A stretch of DNA of 64,000 nucleotides from Pseudomonadota bacterium (GTDB taxonomy: Bacteria > Bdellovibrionota > UBA1018), in contig JAIXQO010000003.1 in NCBI GenBank assembly GCA_027485695.1, forward strand, positions 1,116,932-1,180,931, read 5' to 3'. Under the pieces are notes generated by a model. That model did not search any database, was not told the DNA's origin, and saw nothing but the letters and a program-made list of their open reading frames with translations. Below, in pieces: positions 17,529 through 27,086 of the stretch. Numbering within the stretch: the first letter of the stretch is position 1; every line of letters begins with the position of its first letter. Position numbers and translations under genes: made by a program.

Positions 17529-17963
17529 ATGGTCCTCGTACCCCTCATGACTGCGCCTCCACACCGACGCCTGGCGGCCAAGTTTTTTGACCTCCTGATT
17601 GTGATCATCATTGCGTCGCTCTCGCCGGGGGCGGTTGGGCCGATTCTGGGACTTCTCTATATTTTGAGTTCGGATCGGATTCTTCGGGGGCAGAGTATCG
17701 GTAAACGGTTGATGCGTCTTCGAGTGATTCCGCAGGTCAAGCAACGCACGATTACGTGGATTGATTCAGTCTGTCGGAATCTCCCAGCCGGCGTTGCGAC
17801 GTTTTTTGCGCTCATTCCACTCTGGGGATGGGTGGTGATGATCGTGATCGGGTTTCCATTATTGCTCTTAGAGATTTTTCGAATTCTGCGGGTTCAAGAC
17901 GCGAGAACCATAGGGGATTTGATGGGCGATACCCGAGTGATTGACTCTCGGCCGACCGCTTAA
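17529..17963 (+). CDS. RDD family membrane protein
   Basis: 144 aa. The family signature is clear: Arg and Asp in HRRLAAKFFDLLIV, then DRILRGQSIGKRLMRLRV with the G-Q-S-x-G-K motif, and a last segment with QDARTIGDLMGDTRVI. It has three predicted transmembrane helices. The ATG at 17529 follows AGGATGGGG. The family's function is poorly defined; some members affect ion exchange or transport. It is divergent from trxA. Confidence 0.85.
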   Translation: MVLVPLMTAPPHRRLAAKFFDLLIVIIIASLSPGAVGPILGLLYILSSDRILRGQSIGKRLMRLRVIPQVKQRTITWIDSVCRNLPAGVATFFALIPLWGWVVMIVIGFPLLLLEIFRILRVQDARTIGDLMGDTRVIDSRPTA

Positions 17964-18081
17964 TCGACCACATTGCTCACCCTAAGAAGACGCGGGCTGT
18001 CTTTGAAGGTTGCGTTTTGTGATTCGTCGCATTAATTCCGACCCTCCGAAATTGAAACGCTTCGAAAGACGTAAAAGCTGA

Positions 18082-19098
18082 ATGCCCGCACTTCTGCCTG
18101 ATTCTCGTCGTATCCAAGCCCTGGGGTTAGCCCTAGGCTTGTTCACGTCTTGTGGTCGGGACCTCGAGGTACCGGATCCATTTCCTGAACAGGGAGAAGA
18201 AGCGCGTCCACGCGGAGCGGTCGTGAACACGTCCTCTGGTCTAGAGGGCTTGATCTGGGGTTCGCTCCGAGATCCAACCCCCGGCACGCAATTTCAAACG
18301 CTGAGCCTCAAAGAATTTCAAGAAAACGCGTCCGATCTTCTCATACTCGCATCCGCGTGCGTGGGGGGGCGTCTCACCGGTGAGAGTGATTGCTTACTCG
18401 CAGTTCAGAAAAACGGAAACAGTCCGTACCTGTTCTCATCGCGTTTCGTATCGGCGTCGAGCCTGGATGAATTGGCCTCGCGGGTTCGCGACGCGGATAC
18501 GAGAGGCGACGCCATTCGAGCCGTGGTCGGGGACGAAAAAAATGGATTTACGCTGGTTGCTCAAGCGCCTCAGTTCGGTGCGCGGGCCCCTCGGTTTGAA
18601 TCCGAATGGGTGCGGGCGACTTCGAAAAAAGCGCTCCTAAAGAAATTAGCGGAGCGTGCACGCGAAGGCTGGTTGCTGAGTACGGTTCTCAAGATTTCCG
18701 GACGTGAAGATTACGGCGCCGTGATTTCGAAATCCGCGGACTCAGGCAACGAGGCTTATGAACTCCAGTCTATAGAAACCACAACCGCGGTGGATGGGGC
18801 GGTAAAAAAACTCGGCGCACAGGGATTCGTCGTGCGGGGAGTGACGCGTTCCAAGCCCAATCCGTCCGAGCCCGCATCTGCGCTCATGATCGCCTATCGT
18901 CTGACTTCGGCTTCGGCGATCAGGACGAGCGTGTTTTCGGCCGACTATCGTGCGGGATCCCGCGAGGAGTGGACGATTGCAGAGCATGCATCGATTCGCG
19001 GGAAAATCATGGTTTCTGCGCTCGATCTTGACCGCTGCGTGATTGCGCAGGATGACGTTTTGGAGTGTCAGGCTCGAGCGATGGGTTACCGGTATTGA
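18082..19098 (+). CDS. Probable lipoprotein of unknown function
   Basis: 338 aa. The N-terminus carries a signal with hydrophobic LGLALGLFTSC and a candidate lipobox (FTSC, Cys about residue 30), followed by an acidic linker. Residues 60-330 contain two to three similar units with VASAxxxxxLxxLASRVRD/ATSKKALLKKLAERAREGW helices and strands such as AYRLTSASAIRTSVFSADYR, suggesting an internally repeated alpha-beta fold. No family was recognised. It precedes polA by 78 nt. Confidence 0.75.
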   Translation: MPALLPDSRRIQALGLALGLFTSCGRDLEVPDPFPEQGEEARPRGAVVNTSSGLEGLIWGSLRDPTPGTQFQTLSLKEFQENASDLLILASACVGGRLTGESDCLLAVQKNGNSPYLFSSRFVSASSLDELASRVRDADTRGDAIRAVVGDEKNGFTLVAQAPQFGARAPRFESEWVRATSKKALLKKLAERAREGWLLSTVLKISGREDYGAVISKSADSGNEAYELQSIETTTAVDGAVKKLGAQGFVVRGVTRSKPNPSEPASALMIAYRLTSASAIRTSVFSADYRAGSREEWTIAEHASIRGKIMVSALDLDRCVIAQDDVLECQARAMGYRY

Positions 19099-19176
19099 CC
19101 CGTGCTGCGCGCGCGGCTAAGTTGTGTGGACTTCAATCCGATTTGATCCTCACCCTCAGGAGCCTAAGCCCTCTCC

Positions 19177-21999
19177 ATGACCGCAAAAGACTTGCCTGCC
19201 GAGTATTCTACCGACGCGCTTTATTTGGTCGACGTTTCTTCGTTTATTTTTCGTGCCTATTACGCGATTCGCAATCTGACCAATCGCAAGGGCGAGCCCG
19301 TCAATGCCATCTATGGCGTCGCTACGATGCTGGCTCGTTTGATCGAGGAAGCAAAACCTCGTTACATTTCTATTGTGTATGACTCCAAAGAGCCCTCGTT
19401 CCGCAAGCTCGCCTATGATGCTTACAAGGCGAACCGCTCGGCGGCGCCGGATGATTTGGTCCCTCAGTTTGATCGCATTGAACAATTGATCGAATCTATG
19501 GGATTCCATTCGATTCGCCGAAGCGGCATCGAGGCGGATGATTTGATTGCGACGTTAGCTCGGCGCTGGACGCGTGAGAATCCCAAACACCAAGCCGTAT
19601 TAGTGACGGGCGACAAGGACCTGATGCAGCTCGTGGATGATCGCACGGCCGCTTGGGACACGATGAAAGGCGTTCTTTATCGAGCGCCCGAAGTCGAAGA
19701 GAAGTTTGGCATCCCGCCAACCTTGGTACGCGACTACCTGGCGCTCGTGGGCGATAGTTCGGATAACGTACCAGGCGTTCCGTCGATCGGGCCTAAGGGG
19801 GCAGTGGAACTACTCAAGGCACATGGCTCTCTCGAAAAACTCTTACTAGCCGCCCAGACTGGCCAGGTCGCCGGCAAAAAAGGCGAGACGCTTCGAGAGA
19901 ACGAGAAACTTGCGATTCTCTCGCGAGACCTGGTGACCTTGAAGGAAGACGTGGAATTCGATTTTTCGATCGATTCGTTCCTCTCTCCCTTTCCGGACGG
20001 TAAGATTCAGGTCAAGCCCGAGTGCATTCGTTTGCTCAAGGAATACGACTTCAATTCCCTCGTGCAAAAGTGGAGCAAACTTCCGGGCGAAGGCGATGCG
20101 GATATTCCCGTCGTAGACGAGAAAAATGAGCCATCGAGTGATGCGTCGACACCGTCTTCGGAACCGCATGGATTCCTTCCGATTTCAAAACCACAATTCA
20201 AAACGATTCGAACCGATTCTGAACTTGGTGACTTGATTGCGTTGATCCGCAAAAAAGGAGAATTCGCGGTCGATACCGAGACCACGAGCCTGAATCCGCG
20301 CGAAGCGGTCTTAGTCGGTATTTCGATCTCGTGCGAGGACGACGTCGGCTACTACATCCCAATCAACCACCGCGGGAATGAAAGCGAGATTCAGCTCCCG
20401 GAATCGCTCGTGCTCGAACAACTCAAGTCACTCCTGGAAGATCCACGACTAAAAAAAATCGGTCAGAACCTCAAGTACGATGGTTCCATTTTTCTCAATC
20501 ACGGAATCCGCATCGATGGTATCGGCGCTGACACGATGGTCGCGGACTACGTTCTCGATCCCGAAGGAAAACATGGCCTGGATACGTTGGCCAAGAAGAC
20601 CTTTGACTACCAAATGCTGACCTATGAAGAGGTCTGCGGCAAAGGCAAAGACCAAATACCATTTGATCTCGTCACCGTGGAGACGGCGACTCGTTATTCG
20701 GCCGAGGATGCCTGGATGACCTGGAACCTCTGGCGCGTATTTCGTCCGCGGATCGCCGCCGAAGGTTTACTACGCGTGTTCGCCGAGGTCGATATTCCGC
20801 TCGTACCCGTGTTGATGGATATGGAGTGGGCCGGTGTTTCGATTGACGTGCCTTACTTGGAATCGCTCAATCGCGAGTTCAATGCGGACTTGGTCAAGAT
20901 CGGCGAAGAGATTCAGAAATACACCCAGGGCCCGATCAATCTGAATAGCCCCAAGCAACTCGGAAAACTTTTGTTCGAAGATCTGAAACTCCCGACCCAA
21001 GGTAAAACTAAAACGGGATTTTCGACCGACGCGTCCGTACTCGAGGTGCTTGCGCCGCTGCATCCGGTTCCGGCCCTCATTCTTCAGCACCGGGAGGTCG
21101 CGAAACTCTTGGGGACCTATGTGGAGCCGCTTCCGAAATTGCGCGACGCTAAGACCGGAAAAATCCACGCTGGATTCCATCAGACCGTTGCGGCAACGGG
21201 ACGTTTATCGAGTTCGGATCCGAACCTTCAGAATATTCCGATTCGTTCGGCGCGTGGTGAACGGATTCGTCGCGCATTTATTCCGTCACCGGGAAATCTG
21301 CTCTTGTCGGCGGACTATAGTCAGATCGAACTACGCTTGCTGGCGGAGATGAGTCGCGACACGGAACTCGTAGCGTCGTTCAAGCGCGGGGAGGACGTCC
21401 ACCGCCGGACGGCGTCTGAGATTTTTGGTGTGGGAGTCGATCAGATCAACGACGAGCAGCGCGCCGTCGCCAAGGCCATCAACTTCGGGCTGATGTACGG
21501 CAAGAGCGCGTTCGGTCTCGCTCAAGAGCTCAGCATCTCGCGCACCGAAGCCAAGGATCGGATCGATCGTTACTTCGCACGCTACAGTGGCGTTAAGCAG
21601 TTTCTGGATTCGCTCATCTTGGGTGCAAAAGACCGTGGGTTTGTTACGACCCTTTTGGGACGCAAACGGGTGCTTCGGGATATCCACGCTAGGAACCCAG
21701 CGCTTCGCGCGAATGCGGAGCGAATGGCGATGAACACGCCGATTCAAGGAACGGCCGCGGATCTCATGAAGCTCGCGATGATTCGTTTAGATGAGCGGCT
21801 CAAAAATGAGAAAGCACGTTCGAAATTCATCATTCAAGTGCACGATGAGGTGGTGCTCGATTGCGATCGCGACGAGCTCGACTCAGTCAAAAACTGGGTC
21901 AAAGACGCTATGGAAAATGCGTTTCAGGGCATCGTCGAACACGAAGTTCCTTTTACCGTGAATCTTGCGGTGGGCGAGAACTGGATGGATTTGAAATAA
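19177..21999 (+). CDS. polA: DNA polymerase I
   Basis: 940 aa with three domains. The 5'-nuclease domain (1-300) has YLVDVSSFIFRAYYA, GIEADDLIATLA and VTGDKDLMQLVDD. The 3'-5' exonuclease domain (about 340-520) retains its acidic residues: AVDTETTSLNP, GQNLKYDGSIF and YSAEDAWMTW, so proofreading should be active. The polymerase domain has motif A (LSADYSQIELRL), motif B (RRAVAKAINFGLMYG) and motif C (QVHDEVVLDC). It acts in Okazaki fragment maturation and repair. Confidence 0.97.
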   Translation: MTAKDLPAEYSTDALYLVDVSSFIFRAYYAIRNLTNRKGEPVNAIYGVATMLARLIEEAKPRYISIVYDSKEPSFRKLAYDAYKANRSAAPDDLVPQFDRIEQLIESMGFHSIRRSGIEADDLIATLARRWTRENPKHQAVLVTGDKDLMQLVDDRTAAWDTMKGVLYRAPEVEEKFGIPPTLVRDYLALVGDSSDNVPGVPSIGPKGAVELLKAHGSLEKLLLAAQTGQVAGKKGETLRENEKLAILSRDLVTLKEDVEFDFSIDSFLSPFPDGKIQVKPECIRLLKEYDFNSLVQKWSKLPGEGDADIPVVDEKNEPSSDASTPSSEPHGFLPISKPQFKTIRTDSELGDLIALIRKKGEFAVDTETTSLNPREAVLVGISISCEDDVGYYIPINHRGNESEIQLPESLVLEQLKSLLEDPRLKKIGQNLKYDGSIFLNHGIRIDGIGADTMVADYVLDPEGKHGLDTLAKKTFDYQMLTYEEVCGKGKDQIPFDLVTVETATRYSAEDAWMTWNLWRVFRPRIAAEGLLRVFAEVDIPLVPVLMDMEWAGVSIDVPYLESLNREFNADLVKIGEEIQKYTQGPINLNSPKQLGKLLFEDLKLPTQGKTKTGFSTDASVLEVLAPLHPVPALILQHREVAKLLGTYVEPLPKLRDAKTGKIHAGFHQTVAATGRLSSSDPNLQNIPIRSARGERIRRAFIPSPGNLLLSADYSQIELRLLAEMSRDTELVASFKRGEDVHRRTASEIFGVGVDQINDEQRAVAKAINFGLMYGKSAFGLAQELSISRTEAKDRIDRYFARYSGVKQFLDSLILGAKDRGFVTTLLGRKRVLRDIHARNPALRANAERMAMNTPIQGTAADLMKLAMIRLDERLKNEKARSKFIIQVHDEVVLDCDRDELDSVKNWVKDAMENAFQGIVEHEVPFTVNLAVGENWMDLK

Positions 22000-22025
22000 G
22001 GCGCCCCGAATGAGTTCGGAGCGCC
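22000..22025. terminator. Hairpin between convergent genes (weak terminator)
   Basis: An 11-bp stem with one mismatch (22000-22010 with 22015-22025, loop TGAG), containing CCGAA/TTCGG. It lies directly after the polA stop and 13 nt from the convergent 22038 gene. No clear T-tract follows, so termination is uncertain. Confidence 0.4.
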
Positions 22026-22037
22026 TGCTCGATTGAT

Positions 22038-23159
22038 TTACGGATTCGACGGTGCTTGAGTTGCCGGAGTGAATACGGCGGTTGGGCGTTGGTCGGCGGC
22101 GATTTTTGCAGCCGCCCGAAGGAATTTTTTGACCTTCGAATAGCGAATCTGAATGGGCGAAGCGATTTGCTGATCGCCGATCTCGAGATCACTATCTAAG
22201 TTGCCGAGGATTCTGAAGAATCTCTGATAGTCAAAACTCAATCGGTAAACGCACGCGGCCGTTTTACACGCCTGGAACAAGAGTTCAGATTGTGATTGGA
22301 CGAAATCTTCGGCCTGAGTGGCGCGACCATTTAGCTTGTTCTTGAGTAACTGTTCCGGAATAGATCCTAAGCCGTAGAGGAATAGGTTAAATCCGGAGTC
22401 TATCTCCATATCGTTCGAATCAATGATGAGTCCCGGTACGCCCACTTGGAAAACCATATAGCCAATGCCGAATGCCAAGGAGGCTCCACCGCCGTCTTGG
22501 CGAGCGATGGGGAGAATCCAGGCTCCGTTTCCGCCCCAGTTTGCGGCGAGTAAGAGAATACGAGCGATCGCTAAACGACGGCGATAGTTACTGGCGCTGC
22601 GTTTTGGAGTCTGATCGATGTTTTTGAAATGTAGAGCCGTTCGAACTGCACTCGAATAACTGGAGCTCAACTGGTTGATGGCATTCGCGGTATTCTGGGT
22701 GATGAGCGTTTCCGAGTCCCGAGCTTGCTGTCGGGCGGCTTGCAGAAGCGCCGCTCGTTCATCGCCGCGTGCCTGATCGGCTGCTCGCCCGAGCGCGTCG
22801 ATCTGCGATTGATAGAGCGCCGCTAGTGCGGAGTTTTCTTGCTCCAATCTGCGCGCGTTCTGAAGAATCAGCTCGAGCGTGTTCAAGTATTGAGTCAGGA
22901 CAAAAACGGATTCTTCGCGAAGCGTTTTTTGCGCGGCCGGATAATCCGGAACGGATGCGACGAGATCTGGAGACGGGGTCTGAAGATTGAGGTCAATTTG
23001 ACGTAACGCTTTTTTGATTCGTTCGATCTGTTTAATCAAGGCATCGTACTGGATCGGACGGACAACGATTCGAGAGGACGGATCATCTGTGATGACTTGA
23101 GCCTGAGAGGCGATGGGACTGACGATCAAAGCGAGTAGCAGGAGTAGAGCCGTTTTCAT
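22038..23159 (-). CDS. Secreted helical protein, tandem paralog A
   Basis: 373 aa. Signal peptide MKTALLLLLALIVSPIASQA, cleaved before QVI; AAGGAA lies upstream. The layout matches its neighbour at 23186-24307: an N-terminal motif IERIKKALRQIDL, a long helical region (RRLEQENSALAALYQSQIDAL), a Gly-rich hydrophobic segment (AANWGGNGAW... YMVFQVGVPGLI) and a C-terminal CKTAACVYRLSFDYQRFF / LDSDL / YSKVKKFL block. The two Cys (C-x4-C) are conserved in both. Paralog B is 26 nt upstream on the same strand, so they form one unit. Function unknown. Confidence 0.85.
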   Translation of the reverse strand: MKTALLLLLALIVSPIASQAQVITDDPSSRIVVRPIQYDALIKQIERIKKALRQIDLNLQTPSPDLVASVPDYPAAQKTLREESVFVLTQYLNTLELILQNARRLEQENSALAALYQSQIDALGRAADQARGDERAALLQAARQQARDSETLITQNTANAINQLSSSYSSAVRTALHFKNIDQTPKRSASNYRRRLAIARILLLAANWGGNGAWILPIARQDGGGASLAFGIGYMVFQVGVPGLIIDSNDMEIDSGFNLFLYGLGSIPEQLLKNKLNGRATQAEDFVQSQSELLFQACKTAACVYRLSFDYQRFFRILGNLDSDLEIGDQQIASPIQIRYSKVKKFLRAAAKIAADQRPTAVFTPATQAPSNP

Positions 23160-23185
23160 GGTTTTTTCCTTAAGTAGATCAGTGA

Positions 23186-24307
23186 TTAGTTTTGCGTGGC
23201 CGGACTAAAAACCGCAGTCGGACGTTTGGCGGCTTCGTTCTGGGTAGCGCGGTTCAAGAATTTTTTGAGTTTGCTGAAGCGAACGTCGACAGGCGATTCG
23301 AGCGTCGCTCCACCGACGTCGATTGAGGAATCGAGATCAGCGAGAATCTTGAAGAAGCGTCTATAGTCGGCCCCCAGTTGGTAGACGCAGACCGAGGTCG
23401 TGCAGTCTTGGTAGAGGCTGGATTCGAGTTTCGCCTGGAAGCTCTGCGCCTGAGAAATGCGGCTTTCCGCGTTTCTTCCGGCTGCGACGGCCGGGTGAGT
23501 GAGTAGTCCATATTGAATGGCGGTTCCGAAGTCATCATCGTCATCACTGTCAGTGGAAATGCCTTGGATGAAACTTTCCATAAAGAGTCCACAGAACATA
23601 CCGAATGCCCATCCACCTGCGGCACCCCAATTTCCTTGGCTTGCCTGAATCACCGAAGGAGTGAGGTGTCCGCCGACGTTGATGAGCGTGTAAATGGATT
23701 TGAGGATGGCTCCGCGAGCTCGGGCTTGTTGAGCAGTTTTTGCGGGCGTTTCCCCAATGCTCTGGTAGCTGAATGCTTGGAGTACGGTCGATGCATATTG
23801 TTTCGCCATGGTCTCCAGCAGTCGCTGCGTGTTGAGCTCGACAATTTTTTGGGCGTCTTTGGTTTGTTGCGACGCTGCTTGCTCGTATGCACGGCGTTCT
23901 TGGCCACTCGCTGACTGTGCAGCTTCGTTCAAGGCGTCGATCTGGCTCTGGTAGTAGGCGGCAAGTGCGCTGTTTTCTTGAGCTAAACGTCGTGCGTCGG
24001 CCAGGAGACCTTCTAGCCCAGTGAGATAACCTTCCAGAACCGCCGTGGATTCTTTCACGAGGCGTTCGCGAGCGGCAGGGTAGTCGGGAGCGCTGGCGAT
24101 GAGTTTGCTCGGTGTTCCTTTTGGAGCGAGATCAACGCGTTTGAGCGCTTCTTTGATTCGGTCAATCTGTCTCACGAGGCGAGTGTAGTCGATGATCGGT
24201 GCGATGATCCGTGAAGAAGTGGTTTCGCTCGAGATGACTTGTGCCGTAGCAGGCGCCACCGATGATGCGGCAAGAATGAATGCGATGACTGAGATCAGAC
24301 GTTTCAT
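23186..24307 (-). CDS. Secreted helical protein, tandem paralog B
   Basis: 373 aa from ATG 24307, which has GGAGT seven bases upstream. A longer in-frame start adds seven residues and is less likely. Signal peptide MKRLISVIAFILAASSVAPATA. It is colinear with paralog A: IDRIKEALKRVDL, ARRLAQENSALAAYYQSQID, a Gly/Ala-rich central hydrophobic stretch (NWGAAGGWAFGMFCGLF) and a C-terminal CTTSVCVYQLGADYRRFFKIL / DLDSSID / SKLKKFLNRA. The central segment may insert into or associate with membrane. An Asp-rich loop (STDSDDDDDF) is unique to this copy. The tandem duplication is old, as the copies differ widely. Confidence 0.85.
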   Translation of the reverse strand: MKRLISVIAFILAASSVAPATAQVISSETTSSRIIAPIIDYTRLVRQIDRIKEALKRVDLAPKGTPSKLIASAPDYPAARERLVKESTAVLEGYLTGLEGLLADARRLAQENSALAAYYQSQIDALNEAAQSASGQERRAYEQAASQQTKDAQKIVELNTQRLLETMAKQYASTVLQAFSYQSIGETPAKTAQQARARGAILKSIYTLINVGGHLTPSVIQASQGNWGAAGGWAFGMFCGLFMESFIQGISTDSDDDDDFGTAIQYGLLTHPAVAAGRNAESRISQAQSFQAKLESSLYQDCTTSVCVYQLGADYRRFFKILADLDSSIDVGGATLESPVDVRFSKLKKFLNRATQNEAAKRPTAVFSPATQN

Positions 24308-24489
24308 AAAGTAGACTCCAAATATCATTCAGTAGACGTTTGAAGAGAATCTCTATGGATTGAGTGTAAAAGTCAGGGAGTGTTTTGTGACTTGATCGGT
24401 GACAAAAACAGACTGTCCAAACGCGGGAACGTCAGGTCGTGTTTATCGGTTGTTCAGTCTAAGAAACGCCGGAAACTCTCGTTCTGCTC

Positions 24490-25260
24490 TTAGAGGAATC
24501 GCTCGACTCCGCGAAAGATCATCGATGATCCGAGCGCCGGCAGGATCTGAAGCACGATCGTTTTTTTCTCTTCAAACGACAGTGCTTGGCCTTCGGGTAA
24601 CATGGGCGCGAGCTGGGTTAGGAGTAGGGCGCTTTTGGCGGTCCATTTGCTTTTGTTCTGAAGGTCTTGGAAAAAACTCTCGGTTTCGAACGTTTCGGTT
24701 CGGTAAGTTTCTTGGGTGTAGAGCCACTCCGTCAGAGTGAGCGGTGCTCGCGCATGCGCCGATTCGACCACTTTTAAGTAGTCGCCGACCGTACGGCTCG
24801 CGGCAGCGTGGAATCCGCGTTCCATCTCCATCACTCTGCAATAGGACGAAGCCTGAGCAACCCAAAAGTTTTGCCGGGGGCTGAGGGATTTTCTGAATTG
24901 TTCGAATTTTTCCTGGGCCAAGGGGGTGAGGAAAACCGAGCGAAAGAGCCTTGCGCAGTGAAAATGCCGAAATTGGAGGGATTCCGGGTCAAAGGTGGGC
25001 GATGAGATCCCAGGAATGCCGAGCGCTCCTAAGCCCAAGAGTAGGCACCAGACCACACGGGCCGTGCGCGACTTGAATGAGTGGAGTCCCCCGATGCAAA
25101 GAAATGCGGCGGAAACCCCGTAGCCGATCCAGGCCCAGTTTCGCGGATGAAAATGGAATTGAGTCTCAAATAGTCCGGTCAAGCCGACCCCGTCCACCAG
25201 GACGTTCAGGAGAAAAATCAAGAAAGCCAATAAGAGGCTAAACACGAAACCGATCCGCAT
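24490..25260 (-). CDS. Membrane protein of unknown function
   Basis: 256 aa. Three N-terminal hydrophobic helices (FSLLLAFLIFLLNVLV, WAWIGYGVSAAFLCIGGL, VVWCLLLGLGALGIPG), then a soluble helical part of about 160 residues with QFRHFHCARLF, SYCRVMEMERGFHAA and a long acidic segment (TETFETESFFQDL). No domain was recognised. It is monocistronic on the minus strand, with the structured leader of miaB divergent from it. Confidence 0.75.
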   Translation of the reverse strand: MRIGFVFSLLLAFLIFLLNVLVDGVGLTGLFETQFHFHPRNWAWIGYGVSAAFLCIGGLHSFKSRTARVVWCLLLGLGALGIPGISSPTFDPESLQFRHFHCARLFRSVFLTPLAQEKFEQFRKSLSPRQNFWVAQASSYCRVMEMERGFHAAASRTVGDYLKVVESAHARAPLTLTEWLYTQETYRTETFETESFFQDLQNKSKWTAKSALLLTQLAPMLPEGQALSFEEKKTIVLQILPALGSSMIFRGVERFL

Positions 25261-25448
25261 CTCTGTCCACTAGTGTCTCGGTTCAGGCGAGCCGTTTCAA
25301 CCGGCAAACGGGATCATTGACGGGGTTATGCGTCGCATTATTTTGAGCCAATGGGTTGTGGGAGCCCGAATTAGGTATATTACCGTTTTTCTGTGTATTT
25401 TAAGGTGAATTCCGTCGTGTGGAATGACGGGAGTTCCTTGATCCGGGA

Positions 25449-25469
25449 CTCACTTACCGGTAAGGTGAG
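25449..25469 (+). promoter_or_regulatory. Palindromic element in the miaB leader
   Basis: CTCAC (25449-25453), TTACCGGTAA (25454-25463) and GGTGAG (25464-25469) form a perfect 10-bp palindrome flanked by a CTCAC/GTGAG helix. A second CTCACC just before the miaB ATG (25522-25527) could compete for GGTGAG in the RNA. It is a candidate operator or simple leader structure. Confidence 0.4.
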
Positions 25470-25529
25470 GGCACAAAAACGAACACCGCGAACCCATTTG
25501 AAAAGGCCATTCGCAGAGGTACTCACCCC

Positions 25530-27086
25530 ATGAGCTCATCCGAAAATCTTTCGGCATCGAACCCGTCTACCCGCCCGAACACCTATTTCATCAAAACGTT
25601 TGGCTGCCAGATGAACGTCGCGGACAGCGAACGAATGGCGTCACTCATGGCTGATAAGGGCCTCAAGCCCGCGAAGAGCGCCGAAGACGCCGGCGTGATT
25701 CTCATCAATGGGTGCACGGTCCGCGAAAAAGCCGTGCATAAGGCGCTTTCCGTACTCGGACAATATCGCCATCGCGTCGAGCACGCGGGTGGAGCAAAGC
25801 CGATTGTCGGTATCGGCGGCTGCGTCGGCCAGCTCGAAAAAGACGAGCTCTTCCGCAGTTCGCCCTTTATTGATTTCGTTTTCGGTACCGATGCAATCGA
25901 CAGTCTTCCCGAGATCCTCCATCGCGTCGAACATGGCGAGCGTCACGTCGTCTATACGGATTTCGATAAATCGATGGACTACTCGACGGAGACCAAGGTG
26001 CTCGGCACCAAGGCGCAGGCGTTCGTCAATATCATGAAGGGCTGCGATAAGTACTGCACCTACTGCATTGTTCCTTACACCCGAGGCAAAGAGAAATCCC
26101 GCACCATCCGAGAAGTACTCGACGATGTGGCTGGATTGGTGGCTCGCGGCGTGCGCGAAGTCACGCTCCTCGGACAAAACGTGAACTCATTCGGCAAAGG
26201 TAACCCGAACAGCGAGGGATTTGAGCCTCGGGAGCTTCACAACATCATCGGCAAGGTTGGCCCGCGCGACGGCGAAGAAAATTTCCCTCAGCTCATTCGT
26301 GCGATCGATCAAGATCCGAGAATGGCCTCCCTCAAACGTATCCGTTTCACCTCGAGCCACCCGCTCGATTTCTCGGATGAGCTCATCGAGTGCTACCAGC
26401 CGGCATCAAATGGCGGGGTCGAGCGTTTAGCGGCACACCTGCATTTGCCGGTTCAGAGCGGTTCGAACCGCGTTCTCCAAAAAATGGGGCGGCACCACAA
26501 GATCGAGCAGTACGTCGCTCAGATGAACCGCTTAAAAGAAATCAACCCAGATGTCGGCATTTCGACGGACTTGATCGTCGGATTCCCGACCGAGACCGAG
26601 GAAGATTTCCAAGAAACGATGAAGCTCCTCGATGATGTGGGATACGACAATATCTACGCGTTCGCGTACTCGCCACGTCCTGGCACGCGTGCCTCGAAAC
26701 TCCCGGACGATGTTCCGGGTGACGTGAAGCTCGACCGCTTGAACCGTTTATTAAAACGCCAATTGGAAATCTCGGAACAGCGCTATGCGGCTCGCGTTGG
26801 TAAAACACTCGAGGTTCTCGTCGAGGGCGAAGCCAAGAAACAAACCATGGTCACCAAGGGAACGGCCCAAGGACGAGTCTGGACTGCGCGCACGAGCTGC
26901 AACCGCATCGTGAATTTCGCCGAAGATTCGAATCGAAACCTGATTGGTCGTTTGTTACAGGTCAAGATCACGAGCAGCACGGCGCTGAGTCTACGCGGCG
27001 AAATCGTCAAGGATGCCGGCCTAGCTGAGAGCGAGAAGAATCTTCCGGTCTATGATCCGCTGTTTTCTTCGGAGATCGTCGGATGA
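25530..27086 (+). CDS. miaB: tRNA-2-methylthio-N6-dimethylallyladenosine synthase
   Basis: 518 aa. The N-terminal methylthiotransferase domain starts with FIKTFGCQMNVADSE and has conserved Cys in NGCTVREKA and GIGGCVGQ. The radical-SAM cluster is GCDKYCTYCIVPYTRG (C-x3-C-x2-C), followed by VTLLGQNVNSFG. The C-terminal TRAM domain contains LEVLVEGEAKK and GRTWxxR-like residues. It adds 2-methylthio to i6A37 of tRNA using two Fe-S clusters. It is longer than the usual 440-475 aa because of an insertion at about 225-250 (FEPRELHNIIGKVGPRDGEE). It heads an operon and overlaps the next gene by 4 nt (ATGA). Confidence 0.95.
   Translation: MSSSENLSASNPSTRPNTYFIKTFGCQMNVADSERMASLMADKGLKPAKSAEDAGVILINGCTVREKAVHKALSVLGQYRHRVEHAGGAKPIVGIGGCVGQLEKDELFRSSPFIDFVFGTDAIDSLPEILHRVEHGERHVVYTDFDKSMDYSTETKVLGTKAQAFVNIMKGCDKYCTYCIVPYTRGKEKSRTIREVLDDVAGLVARGVREVTLLGQNVNSFGKGNPNSEGFEPRELHNIIGKVGPRDGEENFPQLIRAIDQDPRMASLKRIRFTSSHPLDFSDELIECYQPASNGGVERLAAHLHLPVQSGSNRVLQKMGRHHKIEQYVAQMNRLKEINPDVGISTDLIVGFPTETEEDFQETMKLLDDVGYDNIYAFAYSPRPGTRASKLPDDVPGDVKLDRLNRLLKRQLEISEQRYAARVGKTLEVLVEGEAKKQTMVTKGTAQGRVWTARTSCNRIVNFAEDSNRNLIGRLLQVKITSSTALSLRGEIVKDAGLAESEKNLPVYDPLFSSEIVG

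Noticed and set aside
25441..25530. Known riboswitch before miaB
   Set aside because: The element is only a palindrome; no conserved purine, SAM or other known riboswitch core was recognised.
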